Program-made: the position numbers and the translations under genes
Shown: positions 38,531 to 47,796 of the stretch, piece after piece
Numbering within the stretch: the first letter of the stretch is position 1
How the letters are laid out: the number at the start of each line of letters is the position of its first letter
The notes under the pieces: generated by a model
What the model was told of the DNA's origin: nothing
The model's input: the letters and a program-made list of their open reading frames with translations, nothing else
The model's database searches: none
Assembly (NCBI GenBank): GCA_902622875.1
Contig: CACNRW010000002.1
Location: 89,535-153,534, forward strand
DNA length: 64,000 nucleotides
Source of the DNA: an uncultured SAR116 cluster alpha proteobacterium
GTDB taxonomy: Bacteria > Pseudomonadota > Alphaproteobacteria > Puniceispirillales > Marisalimonadaceae
Direction of reading: 5' to 3'

Positions 38531-38905
38531 TTAATCCTCAAATTTATTAAGATACGGTGACTTTAATGGTAATAAATCTTCAGATACTGGTATAATTAAC
38601 TCATGAAGTAAGTATGAAGACAAGGTTTTCCCATGTCTATCAAGCCTTAATGAACTATTTACACCTCCACCAAGTGCACTGTGAATAACGAAATTTAGTG
38701 CTTTTAAATTTGGTAGCCTATATCTGTCTACTTTTGTTGCACCCATATGTTTAAAAATCTCAAGAACTTTTTCTTCAGTGGCTAATTTTTCAATAACAGG
38801 CCAACCACTTTCTAAATAAGCTATTAGAGAGATATTAGACACATCACCTTTATCCCCTGCTCTGGCATGTGCAATAGAATGTACTGGCAAATTTAACTTG
38901 ATCAT
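38531..38905 (-). CDS. AtuA-associated small protein (AtuA-like ferredoxin-fold domain)
   Basis: This 124-residue protein starts LNLPVHSIAHARAGDKGD, the pattern found at the C terminus of long AtuA proteins and as a separate short gene next to them. Here it is 19 bases downstream of an AtuA gene, so the two most likely form one unit. No catalytic role is established for the domain. Its stop lies four bases before the start of the thiamine-diphosphate enzyme, suggesting a three-gene operon. Confidence 0.78.
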   Translation of the reverse strand: MIKLNLPVHSIAHARAGDKGDVSNISLIAYLESGWPVIEKLATEEKVLEIFKHMGATKVDRYRLPNLKALNFVIHSALGGGVNSSLRLDRHGKTLSSYLLHELIIPVSEDLLPLKSPYLNKFED

Positions 38906-38924
38906 AAATATTTCAGCTTAATTA

Positions 38925-40286
38925 TCATAAAATTTTGACTTGAACATTAGGACTAACAATTTCTCTATTAACTAGTATTGATGCTGTTGATGACTGAGGT
39001 GTTATATATCCACGACCACCTCCACCAGCAGCCGGCCCACAACAGTATAGAGACATTACTTCATCAACCATTTGTTGTGCTTGATATCTTTTAGGGTAAA
39101 TTGCTGATGTTCTAACTCTATAATCACCATTGTTCGGCAATTCATAAGATGATGATTCATCCATGGAATAATGAACCGAACCAGCACCAATAATTTCAAC
39201 TCTTATTTGTCCTTGAAGCCCAAGAATTTGAATTCTTTCCCTTATAACTTGACCTGCGAGTTTTGCTCTTTCTAATGCATTTGGTCCAGCATAACTAATT
39301 TCTGCTTCACCCATAAAACCATTGTCACAGCATATAGTTGCTTTTAATTTTTGTGGTGCTTTTTTACCTTTTCCACCTTTTACAAGGATTCTATTTTCAC
39401 CATCATCTTTTAGCATAAGCCCTGACATGTCAGCAGTTACGTCAGGGACAAGATAATTCGATGGATCATGTGTCTCATACAATAATTGTTCCGTTATTGT
39501 TGCTTTACTTACTAACCCTCCAGTATCTTTTGGTTTAGTAATTACAAAAGATCCATCTTGGTAAAACTCTGCGATGGGAAAGCCTACTTTAGCTAAATTT
39601 GGAACGTCTTTAAAGCCAGGATCTGCAAAGTAAGCTCCTGTTACTTGAGCTCCACATTCTAAAAGATGTCCACAAATAGTCCCAGAACCTAACAAGTCTA
39701 AATCTTCATTTTTCCAGGTATATTCATAAATAAGTGGCCCAAGTGCTAAAGCACTATCAACAGTCCTTCCAACAACTACAATATCAGCTCCTTTGGAGAG
39801 AGCTTCAGCTATTGGCTTTGCGCCTAAATACACATTTGCAGCTGTAATTTGATTGTTAGAAAAATCCAATCCTTCCATAGTCGGGCTTTCTAAAATTTCT
39901 TTATTCGACATATATTCTAAAAGGTCATCACCAACTACAACTCCGATCTTAGGCTTCCTTGTCTTTTGTTCTTTTGCAATTTGAAGAATTCTTTTTGCTG
40001 CCCCGAGTGGATTAGCTGCACCAATATTTGAAATTATTTTAATGTTATTTTCTAGGCAATCATCAATTATGGGAGCTATATATGAATCTAAAAAAGGAGA
40101 GTATCCTTCTTCTGGGTTTTTAATTCTATATTGTTGAGCAATAGCTAGAGTTCTTTCTGCCAAAACTTCAAACATCAAATATTTTGGTTCATTTATATGT
40201 TTAAATTCTTTTACAATCGGTATTGAAGCATCAAATCGGTCACCAGAAAAACCTGCTCCACAACCTATAAATACTTTTTTTTGCAT
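38925..40286 (-). CDS. AtuA family protein (DUF1446; acyclic terpene utilization type)
   Basis: This 453-residue protein matches the AtuA/DUF1446 family. It has GCGAGFSGDRFDASIPI at the N terminus, SNIGAANPLGAAKRI near 84, DIVVVGRTVDSALALGPLIYEY near 168-190 and GRGYITPQSSTASILVN at the end. The family takes its name from the citronellol/geraniol pathway of Pseudomonas, but the reaction it carries out is not known. No geranyl-CoA carboxylase is present here, so a different substrate is likely. It is the first gene of the operon with 38531 and 36862. Confidence 0.85.
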   Translation of the reverse strand: MQKKVFIGCGAGFSGDRFDASIPIVKEFKHINEPKYLMFEVLAERTLAIAQQYRIKNPEEGYSPFLDSYIAPIIDDCLENNIKIISNIGAANPLGAAKRILQIAKEQKTRKPKIGVVVGDDLLEYMSNKEILESPTMEGLDFSNNQITAANVYLGAKPIAEALSKGADIVVVGRTVDSALALGPLIYEYTWKNEDLDLLGSGTICGHLLECGAQVTGAYFADPGFKDVPNLAKVGFPIAEFYQDGSFVITKPKDTGGLVSKATITEQLLYETHDPSNYLVPDVTADMSGLMLKDDGENRILVKGGKGKKAPQKLKATICCDNGFMGEAEISYAGPNALERAKLAGQVIRERIQILGLQGQIRVEIIGAGSVHYSMDESSSYELPNNGDYRVRTSAIYPKRYQAQQMVDEVMSLYCCGPAAGGGGRGYITPQSSTASILVNREIVSPNVQVKIL

Positions 40287-40394
40287 AGTTATGATCTAAC
40301 TTTTTTGTTAACCTATCAATAATTACTTTAATCCTATAACATAAGTATTAATTTATGTAGTTAAAATTTTTGTTAAAAAAAATAAGGGGATACA

Positions 40395-41135
40395 ATGACA
40401 AAAATAGCAATGGTTACTGGTGCTGGAACTGGTGTAGGTAGAAGAGTTTCAGAGATTCTATCAAAAGATGGTATAGTTGTATATCTTATAGGAAGAAGAA
40501 AAGATAAGCTAATAGAAACTCAAAAATTGTGCTCGGGTCCAACTGAAGTTTTACAATGTGACGTAAGTGATCCATTTGCTGTTAAAAATGCATTTGAAAT
40601 TTTAGAAGGGAAGCATAATAGAATAGATGTTCTATTTAATAATGCTGGTATTGGTGTGCCTGCACAATCCATAGATGAAATGCCATTTGAAAATTGGAAG
40701 AGTGTTGTGGATATTAATTTGAATGGGATGTTTCTCTGTGCAAAATATGCATTTGCTTTAATGAGAAAACAAACTCCACAAGGTGGAAGAATTATTAATA
40801 ATGGAAGTGTTTCATCTGTAACTCCTCGACCTGGATCTATACCTTACACAGCTTCAAAACATGCAGTAACTGGGATGACCAAGACTATTTCTTTAGATGG
40901 AAGAAAATATGACATTGCTTGTAGTCAAATTGATATTGGCAACGCAGAAACACCCATGACCGAAAGAATGAAGGACGGTGTACCTCAAGCTACAGGTAAA
41001 ACAGAAGTTGAACCAGTTATTGACTCAATTCATATTGCAAATGCAGTTTTATACATGGCAAATTTACCTGTTAATGTTAACGTTTTGAATATGACTGTCA
41101 TGGCAAATAAAATGCCTTTTGTTGGAAGAGGATAA
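40395..41135 (+). CDS. SDR-family oxidoreductase
   Basis: This 246-residue classical SDR has TGAGTGVG at 8-15, NNAG, the active-site serine in NNGSVSS and the catalytic YTASK. An AGGGG ribosome site lies seven bases before the ATG. It is divergent from the AtuA operon across 108 bases. Substrate unknown; all catalytic residues are intact. Confidence 0.88.
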   Translation: MTKIAMVTGAGTGVGRRVSEILSKDGIVVYLIGRRKDKLIETQKLCSGPTEVLQCDVSDPFAVKNAFEILEGKHNRIDVLFNNAGIGVPAQSIDEMPFENWKSVVDINLNGMFLCAKYAFALMRKQTPQGGRIINNGSVSSVTPRPGSIPYTASKHAVTGMTKTISLDGRKYDIACSQIDIGNAETPMTERMKDGVPQATGKTEVEPVIDSIHIANAVLYMANLPVNVNVLNMTVMANKMPFVGRG

Positions 41136-41136
41136 A

Positions 41137-42036
41137 CTAACTAAAGTGTTTTTTTAACACTGGAAAATATAAATCTTTGTCTCCATTTTGAATAGTCCTT
41201 TCAAGAAGTTTTTTAACTGATTGAGCACCTGGTAGATTTATACTATGTGTCTTACCTAAATCTATTGCGTAAGAAAGATCTTTAAGAGCATATTCTGAGG
41301 AAAAAGCTGGATTAGGGAAATAATCTTCTGCGATACTTTTAAGCCCGTGATTTCTTAGTGCAAAGCTATCACCAGAACATTTTGAAATGTTTTCAAATAA
41401 ATGTTTAACATTCATATCATATTTTTCTGCTATGTTTGCAGCTTCTGAGAGAGCAACAACCGTTTCAAATAAAATCATATTATTTAAAATTTTTGTCATT
41501 TGACCTGTTCCTACATCACCACAATACATGATGTCCTTTCCCATGTATTCTAGAACTGGAAGTATCTTTTTATAAATGTCCTTATCTGATCCTACCATTA
41601 TTGCAAGTGTACCATCCTTAGCTGCTTGTCTAGTCCTAGCGATTGGAGCATCTGCAAAGAATGATCCTTTTTTTTCTATTTGATTTTTAAGTTCAATCAT
41701 TAAGTCTGGTTGAGATGTAGACATATCTACAATTAACCTGTTTGGCTTTAATTTAGAAATAATTTGTTGTTCACCAAAGTAAATCTCCTTTACAAAATCT
41801 CCTCCAGGTAAACAAGTTATAATCATGTCTGCAATTTCATACAACTCATTTACATCTTTAGCAATTAATGCCCCATTATTTTCCAAATCTTTTTCTTTAA
41901 GTTTATCCAAATCCTTTACAAAGATATTCCAGTGTGTGTTCTTAAGTAAATTTTTGCACATAGGACTTCCCATAACTCCTAAACCAACAAAACCAATATT
42001 CTTAATTTCACCTAAATTCATAATTTGACACTTCAT
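41137..42036 (-). CDS. 3-hydroxyisobutyrate dehydrogenase-family NAD(P)-dependent oxidoreductase
   Basis: This 299-residue beta-hydroxyacid dehydrogenase has the nucleotide motif GFVGLGVMGSPMCKNL near the N terminus, FADAPIARTRQAAKDGTL (substrate loop), and the catalytic lysine in GQMTKILNNMI. Tartronate semialdehyde or 3-hydroxyisobutyrate are usual substrates for the family. The ATG at 42036 has no ribosome site; a second ATG at 42021 gives MNLGEIKNIGFVG and may be the true start. Confidence 0.87.
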   Translation of the reverse strand: MKCQIMNLGEIKNIGFVGLGVMGSPMCKNLLKNTHWNIFVKDLDKLKEKDLENNGALIAKDVNELYEIADMIITCLPGGDFVKEIYFGEQQIISKLKPNRLIVDMSTSQPDLMIELKNQIEKKGSFFADAPIARTRQAAKDGTLAIMVGSDKDIYKKILPVLEYMGKDIMYCGDVGTGQMTKILNNMILFETVVALSEAANIAEKYDMNVKHLFENISKCSGDSFALRNHGLKSIAEDYFPNPAFSSEYALKDLSYAIDLGKTHSINLPGAQSVKKLLERTIQNGDKDLYFPVLKKHFS

Positions 42037-42116
42037 TTGTTATAAAAATTTATTCTATACTTTTAATCTATATTGTTTATTTTGTTTGTAACCATCTTAT
42101 TTTACTGGAAATACCA

Positions 42117-42779
42117 ATGCACTACGATACTATTAAAAATGAACATAATCTTCCTCATGATCCCTTCAAAGCAATAGTGGCTCCAAGACCTATTGGTTGG
42201 ATTGGAAGTCGTTCAAAATTTGGTATTTATAATTTAGCACCATACAGTTATTTTAATGCCATAGCAGATAAACCACATTTTGTTATGTTTTCTTCAGTTG
42301 ACATAAAAGACTCAGTTAAAAATATTGAAGAGACTGGGGATTTTACTGTTTCATTAGCAACAGAAGATTTATTTGATCATATGAATGGTAGTTCTGTTCC
42401 CGCGGGATCAGAAATTGATGAATTTGAATTAGCTGGACTTAAACCACAAATTGGTAAATTTGTTTCTGCTCCATTTGTGTCTGAAGCGGCAGCGGCTCTT
42501 GAGTGTAAGCATTGGAAGACAATAGATTTACCCAATGTTGATAGGGAAGCTGGCAAAGGCAATTATGTTATTTTTGGACAAGTTGTTGGTATTTACATAA
42601 ATGATAAATTTATTAAAGATGGACTATTTAATGCATCTGCAGCTAGACCCCTGGTAAGACTAGGATATATGAATTATGGAGTTGTTGGATCAGAAAACAC
42701 TTTTACAAAAAATAGACCAAAATTAGGTAAGGATGGAAAATTAGAAGCAGTAAAGGAATGGGATGGAATTTATAGATAG
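42117..42779 (+). CDS. Flavin reductase-family protein (FMN-binding split barrel)
   Basis: This 220-residue protein has the split-barrel hallmarks FKAIVAPRPIGWIGSRSKFG and NLAPYSYFNAIADKPHFVMFSS near the N terminus, and GNYVIFGQVVGIYI later. Such proteins reduce FMN for a partner monooxygenase or act directly as FMN oxidoreductases. No two-component monooxygenase is next to it. Its end overlaps the start of the PhyH gene by 17 bases, so the two are coupled. Confidence 0.88.
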   Translation: MHYDTIKNEHNLPHDPFKAIVAPRPIGWIGSRSKFGIYNLAPYSYFNAIADKPHFVMFSSVDIKDSVKNIEETGDFTVSLATEDLFDHMNGSSVPAGSEIDEFELAGLKPQIGKFVSAPFVSEAAAALECKHWKTIDLPNVDREAGKGNYVIFGQVVGIYINDKFIKDGLFNASAARPLVRLGYMNYGVVGSENTFTKNRPKLGKDGKLEAVKEWDGIYR

Positions 42780-43557
42780 TGATGATATTGATAATTTCAG
42801 AGGAGATGGAGCAATATTATGCAAAGGTATTTTTTCTGATTGGATTGAAAGTTTAAGAATAGGTGTTGATAAATTAATCGCAAGCCCAAGTATTAGAGAA
42901 CGGTCATATGTTCCAGAAGATGGAACGTCTACTTTTTTTCAAGATTTAGTTAACTGGAACAGAATACCTGAATTTAACGATTTTATTTTTAATTCAAAGA
43001 TAGGTTATTACGCATCCCAATTAATGAAGTCTAACATTTCAAGGTTTTTCCATGACCATGTCTTAGTTAAAGAACCTGGTTCATCTATAAAAACGCCATG
43101 GCATCAAGATAAACCATATTATTGTGTAGATGGAGAACAATCAGTAAGTTTTTGGATAGCACTTGACGATATCTCAAAAGAAGGATGTTTAGAATGTATT
43201 GCAGGATCACATTTATCAAATGTTATTCATAAACCCAAAAGATTTAATGGAAATGATTTATATGAAAATGACAATGCAACCGAAGTTCCAGATATAAATT
43301 CAAATAGAGATGACTATAAAATCTTAAGCTGGGAAATAAAAGCTGGTGACGCAATTGCATTTGATTTTAGAACACTTCATGGTGCATCTGAAAATGTAAA
43401 TAAACTTAGCAGAAGAAGAATTTTTTCTGCTAGAATTGTTGGAGATGATGCCTTTTTTGTAGATAGAGGTGGCAAAGGATCACCACCTTTTGAAAATATC
43501 AAACTAAAAACTGGTGATAAACTTGTAGGTAAAGAGTTTCCAATAATTTATCAGTAA
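42763..43557 (+). CDS. PhyH-family Fe(II)/2-oxoglutarate dioxygenase
   Basis: This 264-residue member of the phytanoyl-CoA dioxygenase family has the iron ligands HxD in TPWHQDKPYY and a distal histidine in RTLHGASENV. An RRRIFSARIVGDD segment supplies the 2-oxoglutarate arginine. The metal triad is therefore complete. It hydroxylates an unactivated carbon of an unknown substrate. It is coupled to the flavin reductase gene and convergent with the cobalamin-binding-like gene, overlapping it by seven bases. Confidence 0.88.
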   Translation: MEFIDSDDIDNFRGDGAILCKGIFSDWIESLRIGVDKLIASPSIRERSYVPEDGTSTFFQDLVNWNRIPEFNDFIFNSKIGYYASQLMKSNISRFFHDHVLVKEPGSSIKTPWHQDKPYYCVDGEQSVSFWIALDDISKEGCLECIAGSHLSNVIHKPKRFNGNDLYENDNATEVPDINSNRDDYKILSWEIKAGDAIAFDFRTLHGASENVNKLSRRRIFSARIVGDDAFFVDRGGKGSPPFENIKLKTGDKLVGKEFPIIYQ

Positions 43558-44447
43558 ATCCTTTCGCATTGATGATTTTTATCATTATTCAATATAACAT
43601 CCCGAAGTTGTTCAGCTCCCTCTAAAATTCTTAAGGATGGTCTGCTAAAATAAGAATTAGAATCAAATGCAAATACTTGCTCATTTTTTATGGCATCTAA
43701 ATTATTAATCCTAGTATCTTCATACACTTTTTTTGCAAAGTATTTATTTTCTTCCAAATTATAACCGCAACAAATTAGACCAATATAATCAGGATTTAGA
43801 TTGTTAATTTCTTCTACGCTTAACTCCACTGATTTTGTTCCTTTTTTTCCTAAATAAACCTCAAAACCTGCAATCTCAATTTGCTCAGGGATCCAATGTC
43901 CTGGACTAAAATAAGGATCAATCCATTCCAAAAGTAAGATTTTTTTATTTATTTTTCTTTGCAAAAGATCATTTTTTCTTTGATAAGCTTGTCTAACCAA
44001 ATTTTTAGCAGTTTTTACTTTATTAACTTCTTTTCCTATCATAATTATGTCTTCACATATTTCTTCAAACGTAGTCGCGTTTAAAGACATAATTTTAGTT
44101 TTATTTGACAAAGTGCATAGGTTGTTTTTTAAAGTTGCTTGAATTTGATTTTCAGAAATTGAACATACTTCACATAGACCTTGCGTGATGATTAGATCAG
44201 GATTTATTTTTAATAGGCTGATGTTATCAATTTGATATAATGAAACATTATTTTTTATTGCATTTTTCACTAATTGATCAATCATTTTTTGATCATTGCT
44301 CTTGGGTATAATACTTTTTGTAACTTTTGCTTTCTTATTTAGTAAAGGTGGAAAATCACATTCATGACTTACTGCGACAAGGTTGTCTGACAACCCTAAA
44401 TTACATATTATTTCTGATCCTGCAGGGAAAAGACTTACTATCTTCAT
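43551..44447 (-). CDS. BtuF-like cobalamin/metal-chelate-binding protein without signal peptide
   Basis: This 298-residue type III periplasmic-binding fold begins at once with MKIVSLFPAGSEIICNLG, the first strand of the domain, and continues DLIITQGLCEVCSIS and WIDPYFSPGHWIPEQIEIAG. There is no export signal and no ABC permease nearby. The family includes vitamin B12-binding BtuF and related cytoplasmic proteins of unknown role. The start overlaps the small upstream gene by four bases (ATGA). Confidence 0.75.
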   Translation of the reverse strand: MKIVSLFPAGSEIICNLGLSDNLVAVSHECDFPPLLNKKAKVTKSIIPKSNDQKMIDQLVKNAIKNNVSLYQIDNISLLKINPDLIITQGLCEVCSISENQIQATLKNNLCTLSNKTKIMSLNATTFEEICEDIIMIGKEVNKVKTAKNLVRQAYQRKNDLLQRKINKKILLLEWIDPYFSPGHWIPEQIEIAGFEVYLGKKGTKSVELSVEEINNLNPDYIGLICCGYNLEENKYFAKKVYEDTRINNLDAIKNEQVFAFDSNSYFSRPSLRILEGAEQLRDVILNNDKNHQCERIY

Positions 44448-44707
44448 TTCTTATATTTAAACCACATTATATATTTACGAGCATCTTTATAAGCTTCTTT
44501 TTGGTTCTTATAAATTTTATTACTATAATTTTCAACTTTGTACCATCCATCAACATTTTCAGGATCTTTTCTATATTCTTCAAAACTGAAAGTATTATTT
44601 TCTCGGATAAATATATCAAGGCATAAATTACCTTCATCATTATTAACAGATAATATTACGGCATTCTTCTTCAAAATAAGATAACTCTTCAAACAAAAAT
44701 TATTCAA
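44444..44707 (-). CDS. Conserved-looking small hypothetical protein
   Basis: This protein of up to 87 residues is acidic and aromatic-rich in its second half, including FEEYRKDPENVDGWYKVENYS. I do not recognise a family. The first codon is TTG and no ATG is available upstream of the compact part, so the exact start is uncertain. Its stop overlaps the start of the BtuF-like gene by four bases (ATGA), which supports translation. Confidence 0.6.
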   Translation of the reverse strand: MNNFCLKSYLILKKNAVILSVNNDEGNLCLDIFIRENNTFSFEEYRKDPENVDGWYKVENYSNKIYKNQKEAYKDARKYIMWFKYKK

Positions 44708-44762
44708 TCAAATGTCAAAAAAGTATAAGAATAAATTATCTTTAAATCATTTAAATTAAACA

Positions 44763-45480
44763 ATGCTTGAATTATCTATTTATGACAATCTACTTCTTAC
44801 CTTGCTTTCATTTTTTACAGCAATGATGACATCTATTGCTGGAGCAGGTGGTGGCACAGTGCTACTAGCTGCAATGTTGCAATTCATGAGTCCATCTGAA
44901 GCAATTCCAGTTCATGGTGTAATTCAATTTACTTCGAACATCGCAAGGACATGGCTTTTAAGAAAGTTTGTAAAATGGGGCATAATATTGAAATTTTCAC
45001 TAATGATACCTTTAGGGCTTGAGATTTTTCAAAGTTTTGATGAAGAAGATATAAAAAAACTTATTGGTTTATTCATCGTAATTGCACTCATATTGCAAAA
45101 TATTAAATATATCAAAAATTTAATTATATCTTCAAACTGGTATTACATTGTAGGTCTTTTTACAGGTATTTTAAATATCCTTGTAGGTGTTATTGCTCCT
45201 CTATTAGCAGTAATTGTAAAACAAAGTATCAATAAAAAAATCAATAGTTGGAACATTAGGTTACTTTGGATTAGTTGGAAATTTTACAAAAATTATTGGT
45301 TTCTCATTGATTGGGTTTTCGTTTTTAGAATATTTAGATACTTTTTTGTTAATGATACCTGCCACACTTTTAGGTAGTAGAATTGGGCAGTATTTACTGG
45401 ATAAAATAAGCAATAAATTATTTTTTTATATTTTTCAGATTATTTTAATATCTTTAGCATTAAGGTTACTAATTATTTAA
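44763..45480 (+). pseudogene. TauE/SafE-family permease gene with a frameshift at an A7 run
   Basis: The first part (44763 to about 45240) encodes the N-terminal half of a TauE/SafE sulfite-exporter-like membrane protein, with FFTAMMTSIAGAGGGTVL, SEAIPVHGVIQFTSNIARTW and GLFTGILNILVGVIAPLLAV. After the A7 tract at 45234-45240 the frame becomes nonsense and stops at 45377. The +1 frame instead continues as a proper second half (SIVGTLGYFGLVGNFTKIIG ... LLMIPATLLGSRIGQYLLDK) to a TAA at 45478-45480. Removing one A restores a 238-residue protein of normal length. Confidence 0.85.
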
Positions 45481-46329
45481 TTTATTCGCTATAGATAAAA
45501 TTCTATACATTTCTCTTAACACTGGTTTTTCAATCAATTTGCCATCAATTACAACGAGCCCAGTATTTGCTTCTTCAAATGTTGATGTGATTTGTTTTGC
45601 TCGTTCTATAACTTCAATAGAGGGAGTGAAAACATCATTTAATACAGAAATTTGTTTTGGATGTATTGATCCTTTCCCACTAAAACCAAGCTCTTTTGCT
45701 TTAATTGCTTCCTTTTTCATACCATCTAGATCATCTAAATCAAGATAAGGAACATCTATTGCATCAATACCAGCGGAGGCTGCTGCATGTACTATTCTGG
45801 ATCTTGCATATAAAAGGGGTTCCCATTTATTTTCACATCTTAACTCTGCAGACATATCTACACCTCCAAAAAAAAGTGCATCTATTCTTTGTGAACAATT
45901 CGCGATCTCAAAAGCATTTTCTAATCCGTCATTAGTTTCAATTATAATATGAAGTCTACAGTTATGTTCTTTTTCACTGAGTAAATCATCTAAAAGCTTA
46001 ACTTCTTGAGATGTTTTTACTTTTGGGATCATTAGAGCTGGTGGAGGATTTTTAGTTGACAAAATAGCCTGAACATCTTCTATTCCAAACTTTTCTCTCA
46101 AACAATTAATTCTTAAAATTCTTTCAACTCCGTCATTTTCTTGCTTTTCTTGAAATAATTTTAGAGCCAAGTTTCTTGCTATTTCTTTATCATGTGGGGC
46201 AATACCATCTTCTAATTCAATACATACCATATCTGTGCCAGATTTAAGAGCTTTTGGATACATCTCCGGCTTCAGACCAGGAGTAAATATAAAACTTCTT
46301 CTTGGTTGTATATTTGAATTATGGTTCAT
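45469..46329 (-). CDS. HpcH/HpaI (CitE-like) CoA-ester lyase
   Basis: This 286-residue TIM-barrel lyase has RRSFIFTPGLKPEMYPKAL, the metal-binding CIELEDGIAP, RINCLREKFG and FSGKGSIHPKQISVLN, all usual in citrate lyase beta and malyl/citramalyl-CoA lyases. It would cleave a 3-hydroxyacyl-CoA to an acyl-CoA and a 2-oxoacid, or act in the reverse direction. The last gene of the run from 49716; its end overlaps the TauE/SafE reading by 12 bases. Confidence 0.9.
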   Translation of the reverse strand: MNHNSNIQPRRSFIFTPGLKPEMYPKALKSGTDMVCIELEDGIAPHDKEIARNLALKLFQEKQENDGVERILRINCLREKFGIEDVQAILSTKNPPPALMIPKVKTSQEVKLLDDLLSEKEHNCRLHIIIETNDGLENAFEIANCSQRIDALFFGGVDMSAELRCENKWEPLLYARSRIVHAAASAGIDAIDVPYLDLDDLDGMKKEAIKAKELGFSGKGSIHPKQISVLNDVFTPSIEVIERAKQITSTFEEANTGLVVIDGKLIEKPVLREMYRILSIANKLNN

Positions 46330-46993
46330 TCTTATTCTTTCTTAAATAAATTGCATGATATTCTTTTTGTGTATCATTGGATTTAATGAATTCTGTTTTA
46401 ACTCCAAACCCAGCTTTTTCAAAAGCTTTAACTATATCTTTCAAATTTTTATTTGGAGAAACTTTGTCATTAAAGTTTTTAATACCCTCAAATTTGCAAA
46501 CTAAAACACCTAATCCATTTATTTTTAATATTCTGAAGAATTCTCTAGCATATTCAATTATAGGGTGTAAAAAATAAACCACATTTACTGCTAGTAATTT
46601 ATCGAAAGAATTATCTTTAACAATATCAGATAAATTTTTTGCATCATTAGATAAGATTGTAACATTTTGATTTTTAAATTTTTGAATTAATTTATTACGA
46701 AATGTATCGCTGACTTCTATTGAAATAATATTTTTGGAAGTGAGATTTAGTAATTTTTTAATTCCCTGTCCATTACCAGATCCAATTTCTATAACATTAT
46801 CATTTTTTTTAACATTGAGTTTTTTAATTGAGTCATTATAAACAAACTCGTTAAATATGATCATCAGTTCTTTAGCAATATTTCCTAAAAAACCATTTCC
46901 TGGACTTCTCATGTTTTGGGTCATAAGCTTTGTATGCTTTATTTGTGAATAGATTAATTGATAAATGTATAGTTTAATTTTAATTAACTTCAT
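46319..46993 (-). CDS. Class I SAM-dependent methyltransferase
   Basis: This protein of up to 224 residues has a Rossmann methyltransferase core: motif I IEIGSGNGQG, followed by ISIEVSD, NAKNLSD and DKLLAVNVVYFL (motif IV). The ATG at 46993 follows the upstream stop with no ribosome site. A start at 46924 giving MTQNMRSPGNGF is equally credible and more like relatives. Small molecule or lipid methylation is likely; the substrate is unknown. It overlaps the CoA-ester lyase by 11 bases. Confidence 0.8.
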   Translation of the reverse strand: MKLIKIKLYIYQLIYSQIKHTKLMTQNMRSPGNGFLGNIAKELMIIFNEFVYNDSIKKLNVKKNDNVIEIGSGNGQGIKKLLNLTSKNIISIEVSDTFRNKLIQKFKNQNVTILSNDAKNLSDIVKDNSFDKLLAVNVVYFLHPIIEYAREFFRILKINGLGVLVCKFEGIKNFNDKVSPNKNLKDIVKAFEKAGFGVKTEFIKSNDTQKEYHAIYLRKNKNEP

Positions 46994-47791
46994 TTAACTA
47001 TCTAGAAATTCTAACAATTTTTGATTGAATACTTTTGGATTTTCAATATTTGATAGATGACCAGCATTAGGAATAATGCTTAATCTGCTATTTTTTATTT
47101 CTTTCATAATTTCATTAGACATGGATACTGGCGTTAAAGTATCTAACTCACCAACCATGATAAATGTTGGCACATCGATTGTTCTAAAGATATGACGATG
47201 TTCAGTTCTCATTGACGTTTCAATGGTTTTTAAATAGCTCTCCTTATGCAATAGCTCCATTGAGTTAACTAATTGTTCATAGGCTGATTTATTTTTAACA
47301 TCTCCAATAAGTGTTGAGGCTACGATTGGAGCAATATCTCTTGGTTCTTTGCCATTTATAAGAGGTTCTTTTCTTAAGTTTATAAATTTATCAATTTCTT
47401 GTGGTCTTAGATTTGATAATCCAAAATGAGTATCGCATAATATTAAAGATTTTACATAACTTGGATGTTTTTCATAAAATAAAGTTGCGATTTGTCCACC
47501 CATTGACAGTCCTACAATGTGAGCCTCATCTTTGTTAAAATGTTTAAAAATTTTTACTAAATCATCTAATACGTCCTCAAAATCTAGATCGCCTTCATAA
47601 TCATCACTTTCTCCATAGCCTCGAGTATCCCAAGCAACTGAAAGAAATTTATGAGAGAAAAAAGTAAGATTTTCTGTCCAATTTTTTTTATTGCCACCAA
47701 TACCATGCAAAAAGACTATCATTTCGCCTTGACCTACATAATCAATTGAAATACTTGGACTATTTCCAACTTTTGTATTATTAATTTTCAT
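46994..47791 (-). CDS. Alpha/beta hydrolase (3-oxoadipate enol-lactonase-like)
   Basis: This 265-residue hydrolase has the oxyanion stretch FLHGIGGNKKNW, the nucleophile elbow GLSMGG, aspartate in GELDTLTP and histidine in NAGHLSNIENP, so the triad is complete. The pattern is that of the PcaD/enol-lactonase branch, though esters in general are possible. It belongs to the run of minus-strand genes from 49716 to 45469 and starts five bases after the DUF924 stop. Confidence 0.87.
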   Translation of the reverse strand: MKINNTKVGNSPSISIDYVGQGEMIVFLHGIGGNKKNWTENLTFFSHKFLSVAWDTRGYGESDDYEGDLDFEDVLDDLVKIFKHFNKDEAHIVGLSMGGQIATLFYEKHPSYVKSLILCDTHFGLSNLRPQEIDKFINLRKEPLINGKEPRDIAPIVASTLIGDVKNKSAYEQLVNSMELLHKESYLKTIETSMRTEHRHIFRTIDVPTFIMVGELDTLTPVSMSNEIMKEIKNSRLSIIPNAGHLSNIENPKVFNQKLLEFLDS

Positions 47792-47796
47792 TGTAT

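Noticed and set aside
41145..41161. Terminator-like AGTGTT-T5-AACACT
   Set aside because: It lies in the coding end of the dehydrogenase gene at 41137, has only six pairs and no tract beyond, so chance in AT-rich sequence is likely.
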